64,000 nt of DNA from the NCBI GenBank assembly GCA_029532415.1, contig JAQOTA010000069.1:558001-622000 (forward strand), read 5' to 3'. The position numbers and the translations under genes are program-made. Positions 33,191 through 44,562 of the stretch are shown here, piece after piece (the stretch's first letter is position 1; every line of letters starts with the position of its first letter). The stretch is from Marasmius tenuissimus (taxonomy: Eukaryota; Basidiomycota; Agaricomycetes; Agaricales; Marasmiaceae). The notes under the pieces are model-generated. The model made no database searches, was not told the DNA's origin, and saw nothing but the letters and a program-made list of their open reading frames with translations.

Positions 33191-33355
33191 AGTGGGCCAA
33201 ACCCAAACAACTTAAACAAACCCAAGATAGCAAGGGGAAGGGCGATAATTGGCATCGCGATGACAAGTGTAATTTGAACAGCTGTAACGAAATAAGAACG
33301 CTCAGCTTTGAACTTGGGGTACTCCTGGAGAGTGTGTTGGATTCTCTTGTGCTGA
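32941..33355 (-). pseudogene. ISG12-like gene 3, 5' truncated
   Basis: The minus strand reads HKRIQHTLQEYPKFKAERSY and FVTAVQITLVIAMPIIALPL, then LFGFGPLGPIAG, an intron (about 33111-33177), LATAIQSTFYGGQTCGLFSI and SISMTGILVGWPIG, ending RLLRL at TAG 32941-32943. The membrane core is intact. The coding match begins abruptly at about 33354, where sequence upstream becomes a copy of the gene 2 promoter. The N-terminal half of gene 1 is missing and no start codon sits at the junction. The first in-frame ATG, at 33255, would leave only part of the core. A shortened protein from that ATG cannot be excluded. Confidence 0.7.
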
Positions 33356-33362
33356 AAACACG

Positions 33363-33725
33363 CTAACAGTGGTTTTTATGCGCAAGGATGCTTTTCGCCT
33401 TCCTACCCGGTAAGGCAAGTAGTCAACCAAAGAGGCGCTGATCAAGTTTTCAACAGCATTAGTGATGACCACCGTGGGGAATCCTATCACAAAGCGGCGT
33501 AGTATCGAGCGCCAGAGCCACTGCTGTTTACTTGGCTTGAGTATGTTGCCAGTGAATGTCGATCGAGACTTACAGCGCGCGGGAGATATTTGAACCTCGC
33601 GAGCCGTGGCAGATGCCAAACGGCAAGCGGCATCATCATAATTGGGCACCGAGGAAAGGGTTCTTGATTTCTTATAGGCGCTTGTAGGTGCCTCCTTCCA
33701 ACTTTGGCAAGTGGTCACTTTGACA
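33363..33725. repeat. Promoter-region duplication, copy 2 (fused to truncated gene 3)
   Basis: Copy of 32185-32570. It lies directly against the truncated coding part of ISG12-like gene 3. Confidence 0.75.
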
Positions 33726-34043
33726 GTCACCGCCGGGCGCCGAGGGACGAGCGGCGTCCTTGAGGCTTCGATCCGACGTACTATATGTACACTAAGATCC
33801 CTTATGCATGCCTTCCTCATGTGTGAGAATGTACTCGGATTTTCGCCGAAGATCAGAACTCAACAGCATGTAGGAGACAGCTTTTACCGAGACCCAGAAG
33901 ACGAGCTTCAATCTTAATCCCAATATCAAGGCCTCGTGATAATCACCAAATCTTACCTCGAACCTTGAGTTCAGCATGCGGGAACCCTTACTGGTCGGTG
34001 GCTTCGATCTAGCTCCGATGCAGAGAAGAACTCGACGGTGAAC

Positions 34044-34147
34044 GCCGCATTAGCACAATGGTAGTGCGTCGCTTTCCTATGACAGGTCGGTGAAACACGA
34101 TGTACAATTGAAGGCGAAGGTTGCGGGTTCGAGTCCCGTGTGTGGTT
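34044..34147 (+). tRNA. tRNA-Arg(CCT), intron-containing, copy 1
   Basis: Folds as a cloverleaf: acceptor GCCGCAT with GTGTGGT (three G-U pairs), D stem GCAC/GTGC with loop AATGGTA, anticodon stem TCGCT/GGCGA, T arm GCGGG-TTCGAGT-CCCGT. The loop reads TTCCTA then a 32-nt intron (34080-34111) just after position 37, the standard place. The anticodon is CCT. The mature length is 72 nt. A run of nine T follows directly as a Pol III terminator. Position 73 is T and pair 1-72 is G-U, both unusual, so identity is less sure than presence. Confidence 0.8.
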
Positions 34148-34328
34148 TTTTTTTTAGACGGAGAAATAGTAGCTGAACCTCACTTGAACTTTAGCCATTA
34201 CGACCGGGGGTCGGATGTGTTTTTATTGCCTATTTTGCCCCTTACCATTGCAATCGAAGCGTCGTGTATGAAGATCATTGGAGCCATCCATTTGCAGACC
34301 CGGTGAAAAAGTGATGTCACGCAGTGTG
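34148..34328. other. Spacer between inverted tRNA copies
   Basis: Central spacer of about 181 bp of the tRNA inverted repeat. No gene seen. Confidence 0.5.
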
Positions 34329-34432
34329 AACCACACACGGGACTCGAACCCGCAACCTTCGCCTTCAATTGTACATCGTGTTTCACCGACCTGTCATAGG
34401 AAAGCGATGCACTACCATTGTGCTAATGCGGC
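34329..34432 (-). tRNA. tRNA-Arg(CCT), intron-containing, copy 2
   Basis: Inverted copy of 34044-34147 with the same intron. The only difference seen is at position 26 (A here, G in copy 1). Flanks are unrelated: upstream differs, and downstream the first T run (TTTTT) is about 20 nt beyond the end, so termination may be less direct than for copy 1. Confidence 0.8.
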
Positions 34433-34828
34433 ATTGTGAGCCCGAAGGCAGGGTAGCCTACGACGGCGTCACAGTCCACACGACTGCACGGGCCTTTCAC
34501 GACTCAAGTCAAAGAGGAAACAAACTTCATTATTCTTCTTTCGACCTCTATAGGCCAGGTAAAACGTAGCAGTAAAAAAGACTCCTTAATTCGGAGGTAC
34601 GTCTTCATGTCTAAGTATCGTATGGTGGTGGTGTGTCGTATATGTACAAAGTAATTTTTTTTCTCCCTACCCAGGAGTACAGAAACCGGAAGCAAGCAAA
34701 GCGCAAAGGAAAAGAAAGCGTGAGGGGCGAAGTATTAGGGCATGGGGAAAAAAAGAAAAAGAGTCGAGGCGTTCCTTCCTTCCTTCCAAATGGGCGAAGT
34801 ATAGTCCATCCCTTACCCGACTAGCCGC
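34433..34828. other. Intergenic region downstream of ATP-citrate lyase
   Basis: No gene seen. A purine-rich stretch occurs at 34690-34770. Confidence 0.45.
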
Positions 34829-37800
34829 TTAAGCCATCTTACCCAACACCCTTGGCTGAGAAACATCAGCCATGTTGATGAATATATCATCGGCGGGGTG
34901 ACGGTAAAGAGGTGCACGGAGACGTTTCTGGTCAAGGTGGTGACCGATGAAACCGATGGAACGACCGAGGACGAACAGACCGTTGAGGGTACCGATCTAG
35001 GGTAAAAGGAATCGCGAATGAGCAAAGGAGGACAAATACATGAGAACACGTTCGTTACGCACCTTGATGTACTCATCAGCTTCCTCGGGGGTGAAGGCAC
35101 CAGAGTCACGGAGGAGATCGACGAAGCAGACGGCGATGCATCCGTCGACGTTCAGGATGAGCTATCGATGAACGTTGGTGAGTTATCCCCGAAGGAGGTA
35201 AAAGGTTTGAAAGACTCACAGTATCCTTCTTGCTCGTCGTCACCTTCTCAACTGCGAGAGCATAGTCGAGCAACGAGTGGCTCGGGAAGTTCTTCCTGAC
35301 GTACTCCTTGACGAGCTCGACACGCAAATCGGGGTTGTTCACCGACTTGATCTTGTGGCCGATACCAGAGACTAGGGGGTAAGGCAAGTCGTTAGTGCAT
35401 CTTCAGAGATGGAAAGAAAGAGACGACATACTGAGCTTGTTGGCCTTCCTTGCTCCATCCACAAACTCCCTCGGCGTCAACCCCATATCCCTCGCCTCCC
35501 CAAACATACTCGCAGCCTCATCCAACGCACCACCAAACCGACTTCCAATCGTCAAAAGACCTGAAGCCAAACTCGAAATCAAATCCTTCCCAGCCCTAGT
35601 AGCCACAATCGTGTTCATCGCTCCCGACACAGCAGGTCCATGGTCAGCAGTAAGCATCAGAACCATCTCAACGAACTTGGTCGCCCACTCCGGTAAGCGA
35701 CGTTTGAACCACAGGAGCGAGACCACACCACCGATACCGAGGTTGTCACGGAACACGGAGGAGATGGGCATCCCAGCGTAGAGCAACTCTTGACCACGCT
35801 CGTCGGAGATGGTAGAGATGAACGCAGCTGGCTTTCGGATGAGTCCGAGTTCCTGCGCCCACTTGTAGTCCATAGGAATAGCAGGTGGGTCTCTCTCCTT
35901 CTGCTCGGTGATGGTCCCGTTCTGAACGAGAGATCCATAAACCTCCTTGAGAACGACGGGGAGATCTTCGAACGTATCGGGGACTAGGAACCCAGCTTCC
36001 TTCATCGCACGGTTCTTAGCATCCGCGGTTTCCATATCCGAGTTGGCGAGGGAACCCGCATGACCGAATTGAACTTCGGTGCTGAACATCTTTGCACACG
36101 TTCCGATGGCCCAAGCGACGATGGGTTTGGTGATCTTGCCCGACTTGACGGCTTCGATGACTCGGTATTCTTCTACACCGCCGACTTCACCGAGGAGAAC
36201 GAGAAGCTTACAGTTGGGGTCAGCTTCGTACCTCAACAAGTGGTCGATGAACGTCGACGAGGGGTATCGGTCACCACCGATGGCGATACCCTCGTAGGTA
36301 CCGTTCGTCACCAACGAAAGAATGTTGTTCAACTCGTTCGACATTCCTCCCGATTTCGAAACGTATCCGACGGAACCCGCACGGTAGAGTTTGGAAGCGA
36401 TGATGTTGTCCATCATACCACCCGAGTTTCCAATCTTGAAACATCCGGCTTTGATACCACCGACGGTGGCAGGACCGACGATGAGGACTTGACGTTCGTG
36501 GGCTTCCCAGAGGATCTCCCTTGCGTGTCTTTCGGGAACACCTTCAGCGATGATGGCGATACACCTGATAGCATCGGAGTGACCCTTGAGAATCTCCATC
36601 GTCGATCCCAACACCGATCGGGAAGAAGCAAAGTTGACGACGACATCGACGTCTGGGTGCTTCGCGACGGCATCCTTGACTGAGGTGTACACGGGGAGCA
36701 AAGTCTCCTTGGTTCCCCAGTAGAACTTCTGGATGTGGTGCCCACCGAAGGGGTAGATCATGGCAGCGACGGAGGGAGTCTGACGACCACACGAGTAGTC
36801 GAAATCGAGCATGCCTTGGATAGCACGGGGTTGGAGACCGTACACGAAGGAACGGGTGGTGTTGTCGAAGGGGAGGTACCAGGGGCGCTTGCTTCCTTGG
36901 GATTTCGTGGTGTCAAAGTGGACGATCTGGTCGCCAGGTTGGGTACGAGAACCATCGGATTGGATGGCACCAACGGGAGCATCGGAGGAGGTCGCGATGG
37001 GTTCTTTGGGTTCGCGGGGGGTACCAGGGGCGGAGGGCTGGACGCTCTTGGGGATTTGAACGCCGGAGGACTTCTTGGGCTCTACATCCAATGCCAGAGG
37101 GACAATCGCGGTGATGTGTGTCTCGGGTCCAAAGACGCGAATGGGGACACCCAGGCTCTCACCGAGGAGACGCATGGCTTTGAGACCTTCCTGGTAGTTG
37201 GGACCACCACGACGGACAAAGATCTTGACACCGGACGTAATGAGTTGTTGCTTGAACTCTTTGAGGGCACGGATGATACCCTTGAAGGTAGCGGCGACGT
37301 TGGTGAAGTTGGCAATACCACCTCCAATGATGAGAACTTTACCCTTGGGGTTGGGGGTACCACGGGTGACGAGGTCGAGGATGGTCTTGGCATATTCGTA
37401 GGTCTGGCCTTCGGTGGGGGCACCAGAGTATTCACCATAGTTGGCGAGCTCGTCGGCGAAGCCTAAGGGAAGTGTTAGCATACAGTAGGTGCCAGAAGAA
37501 GGAATGTTACATACCACACGCGGCAATGGCATCAGAGTAGACGACGGAGGCACCACCACCGGCAACCATAGTCCAGACACGACCCTCTGGGTTGAGCACG
37601 GTAAGCTTGAGGGAAGCACCAGTACTCGCGTCCAACTTCTGGATGAAAGCTTCTTCCTTCGTCAAGGAACGACCGAAGGGTGCAGGGAAGACCATGGGGG
37701 GACCACGATCAGTGGTAACTTTGCCGCCCTTGGAGGTGGCAGCAGCGTTGGTGTCGGTAGCGGAAGACTCGTAGACCGACAAGTCACGGGCGATAGCCCA

Positions 37801-38732
37801 CTTTTGACCAACGATGCTCTCGGCGGTCTGGTCGAGTTTGGCAGCCATGTCGAGGTAGTGGATCTCAACCTTACCAGATTTGCTATCGCCCGAACCCAAG
37901 CATATAAGAGGGTTGATTTCGAGGTAGGCGAAGTGGAGGTCGACATAGACAGAGTAAAGACGAACGAGGAAGTCGACGAGGGCGTCCTTCTTTTCTTCAG
38001 AGTCTACGTGAGTGAGGAGGGTGTCTTTGATCTCTTGTTTGGAAGGGAATGTCTGAGTTTTGGAGGAGGTTGTGACGGGGATGTTGAGTTTGAGGGCTTT
38101 AGCATCCACATCACCGACGTCGACACCGCCTTCGTGCGTGAAGAGAATGGTGTCGAATTCACGTGATGAGTTGACGCAGACGTAGTACTCTGTGTTGCTC
38201 GGATGGGGGAGGAAGGGTTCGAGGATGAAGGAGGTGAGAGGTCCAGAAACGGATTCGACCTTGAATTGAGAGAAGAGTAAGCACGTGGGCGACGCGAGGA
38301 CAAGGCGCGATCGATCATCGATGGACGCGTGCTTGTGTCAAACACTCACCTTTTGAATCTTTCCAGCACGCTCAGCAATCCACTGGTATGCCTCGTCCTT
38401 GTTCTTGTTGAGAGCGAGCAACCCGGCCTTTCCACGTCGCTTGATGAGCTGGTCAGGCTTTGCTACGAATTTGAGGCCAGACTCTGTGACCCATCGGGGC
38501 AGAGCATCTGCAGGGTTGAGGGACTTGCTCTCCTCGTCCCAGAGAACCTGAGCAACTCGCGGGTAAGCGGGTGTTGCAGACGGCGCGAGCTGAAGCGATG
38601 AGTTGATCAACGGCGAGCGAGTGAGCCAGTAGCTAAGCAATAGCTTGGCATCGTACTCGCGAATCGCTACAGCGAGGGATCAGCAGCTGGTCAACGCGAA
38701 GGACGATGAGCTCATTCACCTTTGGAGGACAT
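34829..38732 (-). CDS. ACL1: ATP-citrate synthase (lyase), fused single-chain form
   Basis: Cytosolic enzyme that cleaves citrate with ATP and CoA to acetyl-CoA and oxaloacetate, feeding lipid and sterol synthesis. Exon 1 is MSSK, joined across an intron to [15 protein letters not shown]. The ATP-grasp/CoA-binding half follows with [10 protein letters not shown], then the CoA ligase part ([20 protein letters not shown]) and, after a low-complexity linker, [20 protein letters not shown]. The phosphohistidine site is [12 protein letters not shown]. The citrate-synthase-like C-terminus has [14 protein letters not shown] and ends [17 protein letters not shown] at TAA 34829-34831. About six introns, for example one between AACG and [10 protein letters not shown] near 37463-37513. 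Both halves in one chain is as in animals and basidiomycetes; most ascomycetes split it. Intact. Confidence 0.96.
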
Positions 38733-38895
38733 GGTTGAAGGAGAGAGAGAAAAAAAAGGACCAGTGAGTCCAGAGTGGAATGGCTCGATAAAAGTACCCC
38801 CCAATATTCCCACGACCTATTACGCGTCCTCCATCGATCGACATCTACTCGTCTTTACCTGCTTTCACCTTTTCACCATTTGCGGCCGCTCTACA
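38733..38895. promoter_or_regulatory. Short bidirectional promoter between ATP-citrate lyase and phosphoglycerate mutase
   Basis: Only 163 bp separate the two divergent start codons, so the 5'-UTRs and core promoters must share this space. The phosphoglycerate mutase side is C/T-rich (38840-38890). Confidence 0.7.
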
Positions 38896-41168
38896 ATGCC
38901 TCACAAAGTCTGCCTGATTGTCCACGACGGCTGGGGAATCTCTCCAACTCCAGGCGGGCGCGGTGATGCCATCCATGCCGCAACAACCACCCACATGGAC
39001 ACACTCGCCAAAGACCACTCTTCCCGTCAGCTAGCAGCACATGGAACCGCAGTCGGTCTCTCCGATGGGCTCATGGGCAACTCCGAGGTCGGTCATCTCA
39101 ATATCGGTGCAGGCAGAATCGTCTGGCAAGACATTGTTCGTATCGACGTGTCCATCAAGAAAAAAGAGTTCCACCAGAACAAGGTCATCCTCGAGGCTAT
39201 CGAAAACGCGAAAAAGAACGGTGGACGGTTACATCTCCTTGGATTGGTCTCCGATGGTGGAGTTCACTCTCACATCACTCATCTCTTCGCTCTGCTCGAA
39301 ACCGCGAAGGAACAAGGCGTTGCCGAGGTCTACATCCATTTCTTTGGTGACGGCCGCGACACGGCGCCCAAGAGTGCCGCTGGGTACGCCAAACAGCTCC
39401 AGGAATTCATCGACAATGATCTCGGGGGCTACGGTGAGATAGCTACCATTGTCGGGCGGTATTATGCCATGGACCGCGATAAACGGTGGGAGCGTGTTAA
39501 AATCGCCGTAGATGCTCTCACCAAGGGCACTGGTGATTCGGCCGAACACGCAGTCAAAGCTATTGAAAGTAGCTATGAAAAGGACGTCACCGACGAGTTC
39601 TTGAAACCGATTGTAGTAAACGGGGACAAGGGCAGAATCAAGGGTACGTTCCTCTCCAGCCTTATCTTTCTTACAATACCGAAGTACAGTGAAAGCTAAC
39701 CGGGATAAACAGAAAACGACACCCTGTTCTTCTTCAATTATCGCTCAGACCGTATGAGAGAAATCGTCTCCGTATTTGGCTTACCCGATAAACCCTGTGA
39801 TGTCGACATTCCAAACGGTTTGGTGAGCAACAGAGTTCCTGATTACTCCATTCCCGATGTTTCCTGTCCACTCCCATTCTGATTACCTCCTTTTTGACTT
39901 TTTCTGCTGTTCAATTCATTTCTCGCTGACTTGTCGCTCCCGCTCATGATAGCACATATCAACCATGTCCCGGTACAATGCCGAGTTCCCATTCGCTGTT
40001 GCCTTCCCACCCCAAGTTATGACTAACGTTCTGGCGGAATGGTTGGCGAAGAAGGGAAAGAAGCAGGCTCATGTTGCTGGTCAGTGTCGCGCGTCATTTT
40101 GCTTCGTTTTGTTTTTTTCTTTCTCGTTCCGTTGGGGGGTTCGGCCTTATTCGGATTTGTCCCTTCCCTGCAGGCTGCCTCCCTGACGATCATTAAGCGT
40201 GTCGGACCGTGAAATGGGGAGGGGCCTATGGGGCCCAGAACGTAAAGTCTGAATTTACGAATACAAACTTTAGCGCCCTCACCTCCCTCCTCTATCCCTC
40301 TCCCACCCCACTTCACTGACTCCCCCCTCCACACAGAAACCGAAAAATACGCCCACGTCACCTTCTTCTTCAACGGCGGTGTCGAAAAACAGTTCGACAA
40401 TGAAGAACGATTCATGATCCCCAGTCCCAAAGTCCCCACCTACGATAAACAACCCGGAATGAGCGTCGTCGAAGTCGCCGAGAAGGTCGGGGAGTTGGTC
40501 AAGGGTCAGCGCTTCCTTTACTCTGTTGTATGTCAAACTGATGTTTGTCTACAGAGGAAAAATACGACTTGGTGATGTGTAACTTTGCACCCCCGGATAT
40601 GGTGGGTCATACGGGTGTGTATGATGCTGCTGTGGAAGGGGTGAGTAAGACGGATGAGGCGGTTGGGGTGGTTTGGAAGGCTGTTGAAGAGGCTAATAAG
40701 GCCAAGGGGGATGGTATGTCTTTTTTTACTTTCGATCCTTTTTTTCTTTCTATTCGGTACCTGACGTGACTATGTTTAGACTCCCCGACCTGGGTTTTGG
40801 CTATCACCTCTGATCACGGAAACGCGGAGAAGATGATCAATGAAGAGACGGGTGCGCCGCATACGGCACATACGACGAATAAGGTTCCGTTTATTCTTGC
40901 TGGGGCTGGGAAGGGAAGGCTTGTGGAGGATGAGAAACCGGTTGGGTCGAAGGAGGAGTTGAAGAAGGATGAGGAGGGTGGTGAGTATCGTGGGTTTTCC
41001 TCTGGAGCACTATCTGACTACTCGATATGCTTGCTAGGTAAATCCCAAGCGGAGAAGGATATTGAGGAAGGTGCGCTTTGCGATGTTGCGCCGACCCTGT
41101 TGGAGCTTTTGGGTGTTGAGAAGCCGGAGGAGATGGATGGGAGGTCGTTGTTGAAAAAAGCGGCTTGA
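38896..41168 (+). CDS. 2,3-bisphosphoglycerate-independent phosphoglycerate mutase
   Basis: Cofactor-independent, Mn-dependent enzyme interconverting 3- and 2-phosphoglycerate in glycolysis. The start [17 protein letters not shown] gives the first metal-binding Asp. [18 protein letters not shown] holds the catalytic Ser. [42 protein letters not shown] and [10 protein letters not shown] follow, and [13 protein letters not shown] with [14 protein letters not shown] completes the metal sites. The C-terminus is [18 protein letters not shown]. Six short introns interrupt it, including a long one at about 40081-40336. A charged insert ([11 protein letters not shown]) precedes the last exon. It is not related to the histidine-phosphatase type mutase used by yeast. 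Intact. Confidence 0.95.
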
Positions 41169-43237
41169 GGTCAGGGCTTGTATTTGGAGATAGAAGGACC
41201 ATATAGACGAAGGAAATCATTGATAAATGTAATTACACATGTGTAGAAAACCCGTATATTTAGAGATGTAGCCGTTAGCGTAGTTGTAGAAAATGTCGAT
41301 TGCTTGTCGTTGTACTGATCAAACCTGGAGCGTAAGCAGGCGCTTACGCCGAGCCACCGTCACCTATCTGGTCAGTACTACGAAACCCGACATATCACAC
41401 GCGCGTGCGTGGCGAGCTGATATCGAGTACTTCTGCCTACGGAGAACTAGAAATTTAAACCCGTCTGAATTGGGTACGTACTGCCCACAATCGACCCGTG
41501 CTCGCACTCGCCCACCCCCTCGGCCGGTTAGAGCTGTGATTGGCTACAGACCCTTGCGGTGGTCGTCATTGGGTGGTACTCGACGGGATTCAAATTCCCC
41601 TCCTCTCGTCTATACAATCTTGAAGCCCTTGGGGGCACGCTCAACGTCCACCTGATCCGTGCGGGTGCTGCTGTCCTTGTACGAGGAAACGATTGCTTTC
41701 TCGGTATGATGAGCGAGACAAGTACGGCTGTGTAACTGATATAGTAACGGGTACAGTGGATCGATCCGTGAATGAGTCGCTCCCTTCCTTCCTTCCTTCC
41801 TTCAGGTCTTCAAGTTCTCCAAGTTTTGGTGTGGGCGGTTGTTGATCCCCCTTCTTTCATCCTGCTCCGTGAGTCAAACTGAGATTGAGTACTATTTCCG
41901 ACAGGATCCTTTGGTATCCAACCAGGCTCGCCAGATATCGCCAGATCCCTCTGGATCCAGCTGGATCCAGTTATAACTGGTGGAAAGTAAACCGCCGGCC
42001 ACACGAATCCAGCCACATATCTTCAGAATTGCCGCAGCGGTACACTTTAGATGCCCGTGCGAATGAGACGCGTTTAGAGTTCTGGTCACCACGGTGACAG
42101 CCGGTCAAAGCACTCAGGGTCATGAAAAGGCGCGAGATTGTGACAGTGGTGTGACACACGCGCTTTTCTCCCCTCCCTCCAGGACCATTGCCAACAAACA
42201 TCCACAACCCGAATCACAGCTTTACTTGTCAGAGTCCCTCAGATGAAGGGCATCTAAGTCTGTTGGATCGTCTACTCGTACCCACAAGGGTCAACATGTG
42301 TCGAGGATTCTTGAGCTTGACGAGGAATTCTTGGACAATTCATAAAGTTGACATTCTTCACTTTGGGCCATGGGTGAAGAACGTGAATTTCAATGTCATT
42401 CGAAAGCCTTGGAATTATCTTGGGGCTCGACAGCGAGGTGGCGTCCTGAAGTCGACGACTTGGACGAATTTTTCTGTCGGGTCCTATAAAGGAGGTAGGT
42501 ACGTTTCTCCTTCGAGAGTTGACGGAGTCCGACAGCGCTGACGATCAGGTGCAGAGAACCCTCGTGAATCAGGAGTTCGTCTTTGCTGGGCACGTTCAAA
42601 GTTTCACCCTCTATATCGCGAACGGGCTGTTCTGTGCCAAGACCCTCCGATCAACAGCTCCTTGCAAAACCATCATTCCGTTTGTCAACATTCTATTGAC
42701 ACTCAACAGACGCCGGTAATCGCGACTCGCGAGGGACGGAAAAACCCCACAAATCGGATAGATTCGGTTCTTATTCTCATTTGGAGCGACATAGAACGCG
42801 GCGTGATGTTCGATATGCGAGGCTCGGGTTAGGAGGCAAGGCAGATATTGGCCATGTTACCCGGTATGCACTCCAATGCTATGAATTTCCATTCAATCGT
42901 GGTTGAAGGTGGAACGTTCGAACACTGAACGTTGAAGACTGAAGGTCAGGTTTGTCACCGACAGCGACATACCTTTCTTCGCCTTCTCCCTGGTCCTTTC
43001 AAAAGCTTTCATATACTATGTCGCTGTCGATCGCGCGTGAAACGCCAAGTACAGAATGCCATCAAAGACTGGCTTGGGGCAAGGGAAGAAATGACAAGGA
43101 AGACTAGGCACTCGGCGAGCCAAGACCAGGATCCGTATATATTTCGCGGCTAGCACTGTCCTCGTGCACCTTCTATTCCCCTTTATAACCCACAAACGGA
43201 CTTTCCTTTCGCCCTTGCCGGCCCTTGTCTCTTGACC
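41169..43237. other. Long intergenic region without recognised genes
   Basis: About 2 kb. Contains a (CCTT)n run at 41782-41803 and a palindrome-rich patch near 41930-41985 with repeated CCAGATC, TGGATCCAG and CCAGTTATAACTGG. Open frames at 42188-42541 and 42519-42719 (plus) have no family motif. It may hold the glycoprotein promoter: a TTTATAA occurs around 43182, about 55 bp before its ATG. Confidence 0.45.
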
Positions 43238-44562
43238 ATGTCTCCAGTCACTCGTTCACTTCTCGCTGCCATCGCTGCCACTTCTCTCTCTGGTGCATTT
43301 GCCCAGGGTAACAAGTTCCCTGAAGTTCCGCTCAATGACAAAAGATTCGAGTACAACCAAATCGTGAGTGTTAGTATCGTAGTCGTCGATCTGTGGCTCA
43401 TATAGCTCGTTCGTTTCTCTATAGCCCTACAAGGTCGACACTGACGTCGGTCTTGAGAGAGGTGTTCAGTACGGTTACAATATCTGCAACTCTACGACCG
43501 TCGGCCCGGAGTCCAAGTGCCAGACCGCTATAATCAACTCTGTCGATGGTGCGTTATTTAGCTATTTCGAGCTTAATCTCCCGCTAATACTCCTATTGGT
43601 AGACTTCTGCCTCTGGGGCCCGCCTGAACCCAACTCGGTCGTTGGAAACACTGAAGGAGAGGCTGTGGCTTACTGCACCAAGCCCGAGCACGGCACCCGT
43701 CTTTTCCCCCCTGGTGCTCTCCAAGGTGTCCAGTTCACGAAAACTCCCGATTACATTCAAGTCGTCGGTTTCCTCGATCAGACCAAAATCAACATGCAGG
43801 CTGACGACTTTGGAGGTGAAATGGACCCCCACGGTGCTGATTTGGTACGCGTGACCTAGATCTTGTGAATCGTACGGTGAAACTCATGTGTAAATTGGCA
43901 GCGTGGAAACCCCATGGGGGGTCTGCTTTACTCGAAGGCCTGGAGTGGTGATAACTTCAAGCAGGTTATTCAATGGCACAAGTACGTGATCAATTCATTC
44001 CGCAGCATAATTGAAAAAAGTCTCACTCAAACACAACAGCTTTATGGGCGCCGGATTCTTCTGTTTGAAAGCTTGCGACCCTGCAGGCGCCAACGACAGG
44101 AAGTTCTGTGAACACGTCTTCGACCGTATTGGATGCAAGTACAACGCCCCCAACAACGCCCAAAACGGTACCTTCGAGTCGTGCTCGGGTGAAAACCAGG
44201 ACTTCCCCGGTGTCTACACTCAGAACGGCCAGGTTATGACCTACACTCAACCTCCCGAAGAACTCGGTGCCATCACTGCCATGCCCTACGAACCCCGAAT
44301 TCCCGCCAGCAGCGACTGCCAAAAGTTCGAGAGTGCGACTCTCTACGCTGCCCTCGGCTCGGCCTCCGCCACCCCCACTGGCTCTGCTTCCGGATCTCCC
44401 AGACCCACAGGGTCTCTCGGTGGCTCGGGTGCTCAGTCGACCACAAGGAGTGGAACTGCTGATGCATCCCAGCAGACTGGTGACGGTAACGGCGCCCACA
44501 CCGTATCTGTCTCCCTCCTCTCCATCGTCGGTGTTGTCCTCTCCGCCGTTTTCTTGTCATAA
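43238..44562 (+). CDS. Secreted, probably GPI-anchored macrophage-activating-glycoprotein-like protein
   Basis: A common basidiomycete secreted family usually named macrophage activating glycoprotein; its biological role in the fungus is unknown. The signal peptide is MSPVTRSLLAAIAATSLSGAFA. Family landmarks are NDKRFEYNQIPYKVDTDVG, GYNICNSTT, DDFCLWGPPEPNSVVGNTEG, GTRLFPPGALQGVQF, GFLDQTKINMQADDFGGEMD, PHGAD and RGNPMGGLLYSKAW. Conserved cysteines follow (FFCLKACDPAGAND, HVFDRIGCKYN). The C-terminus is rich in Ser, Thr and Gly, with a final hydrophobic stretch VSLLSIVGVVLSAVFLS that fits a GPI signal. Four short introns. Intact. Confidence 0.87.

Noticed and set aside
36060..38166. Long plus-strand open frames opposite ATP-citrate lyase (36060-36683, 36735-37466, 37489-38166)
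   Set aside because: They mirror the codon bias of the strongly conserved minus-strand gene, and their translations are low-complexity Gly/Asp/Val-rich with no motif.
41782..41803. (CCTT)n run as a meaningful element
   Set aside because: A short simple repeat of a common kind, with no associated gene feature.
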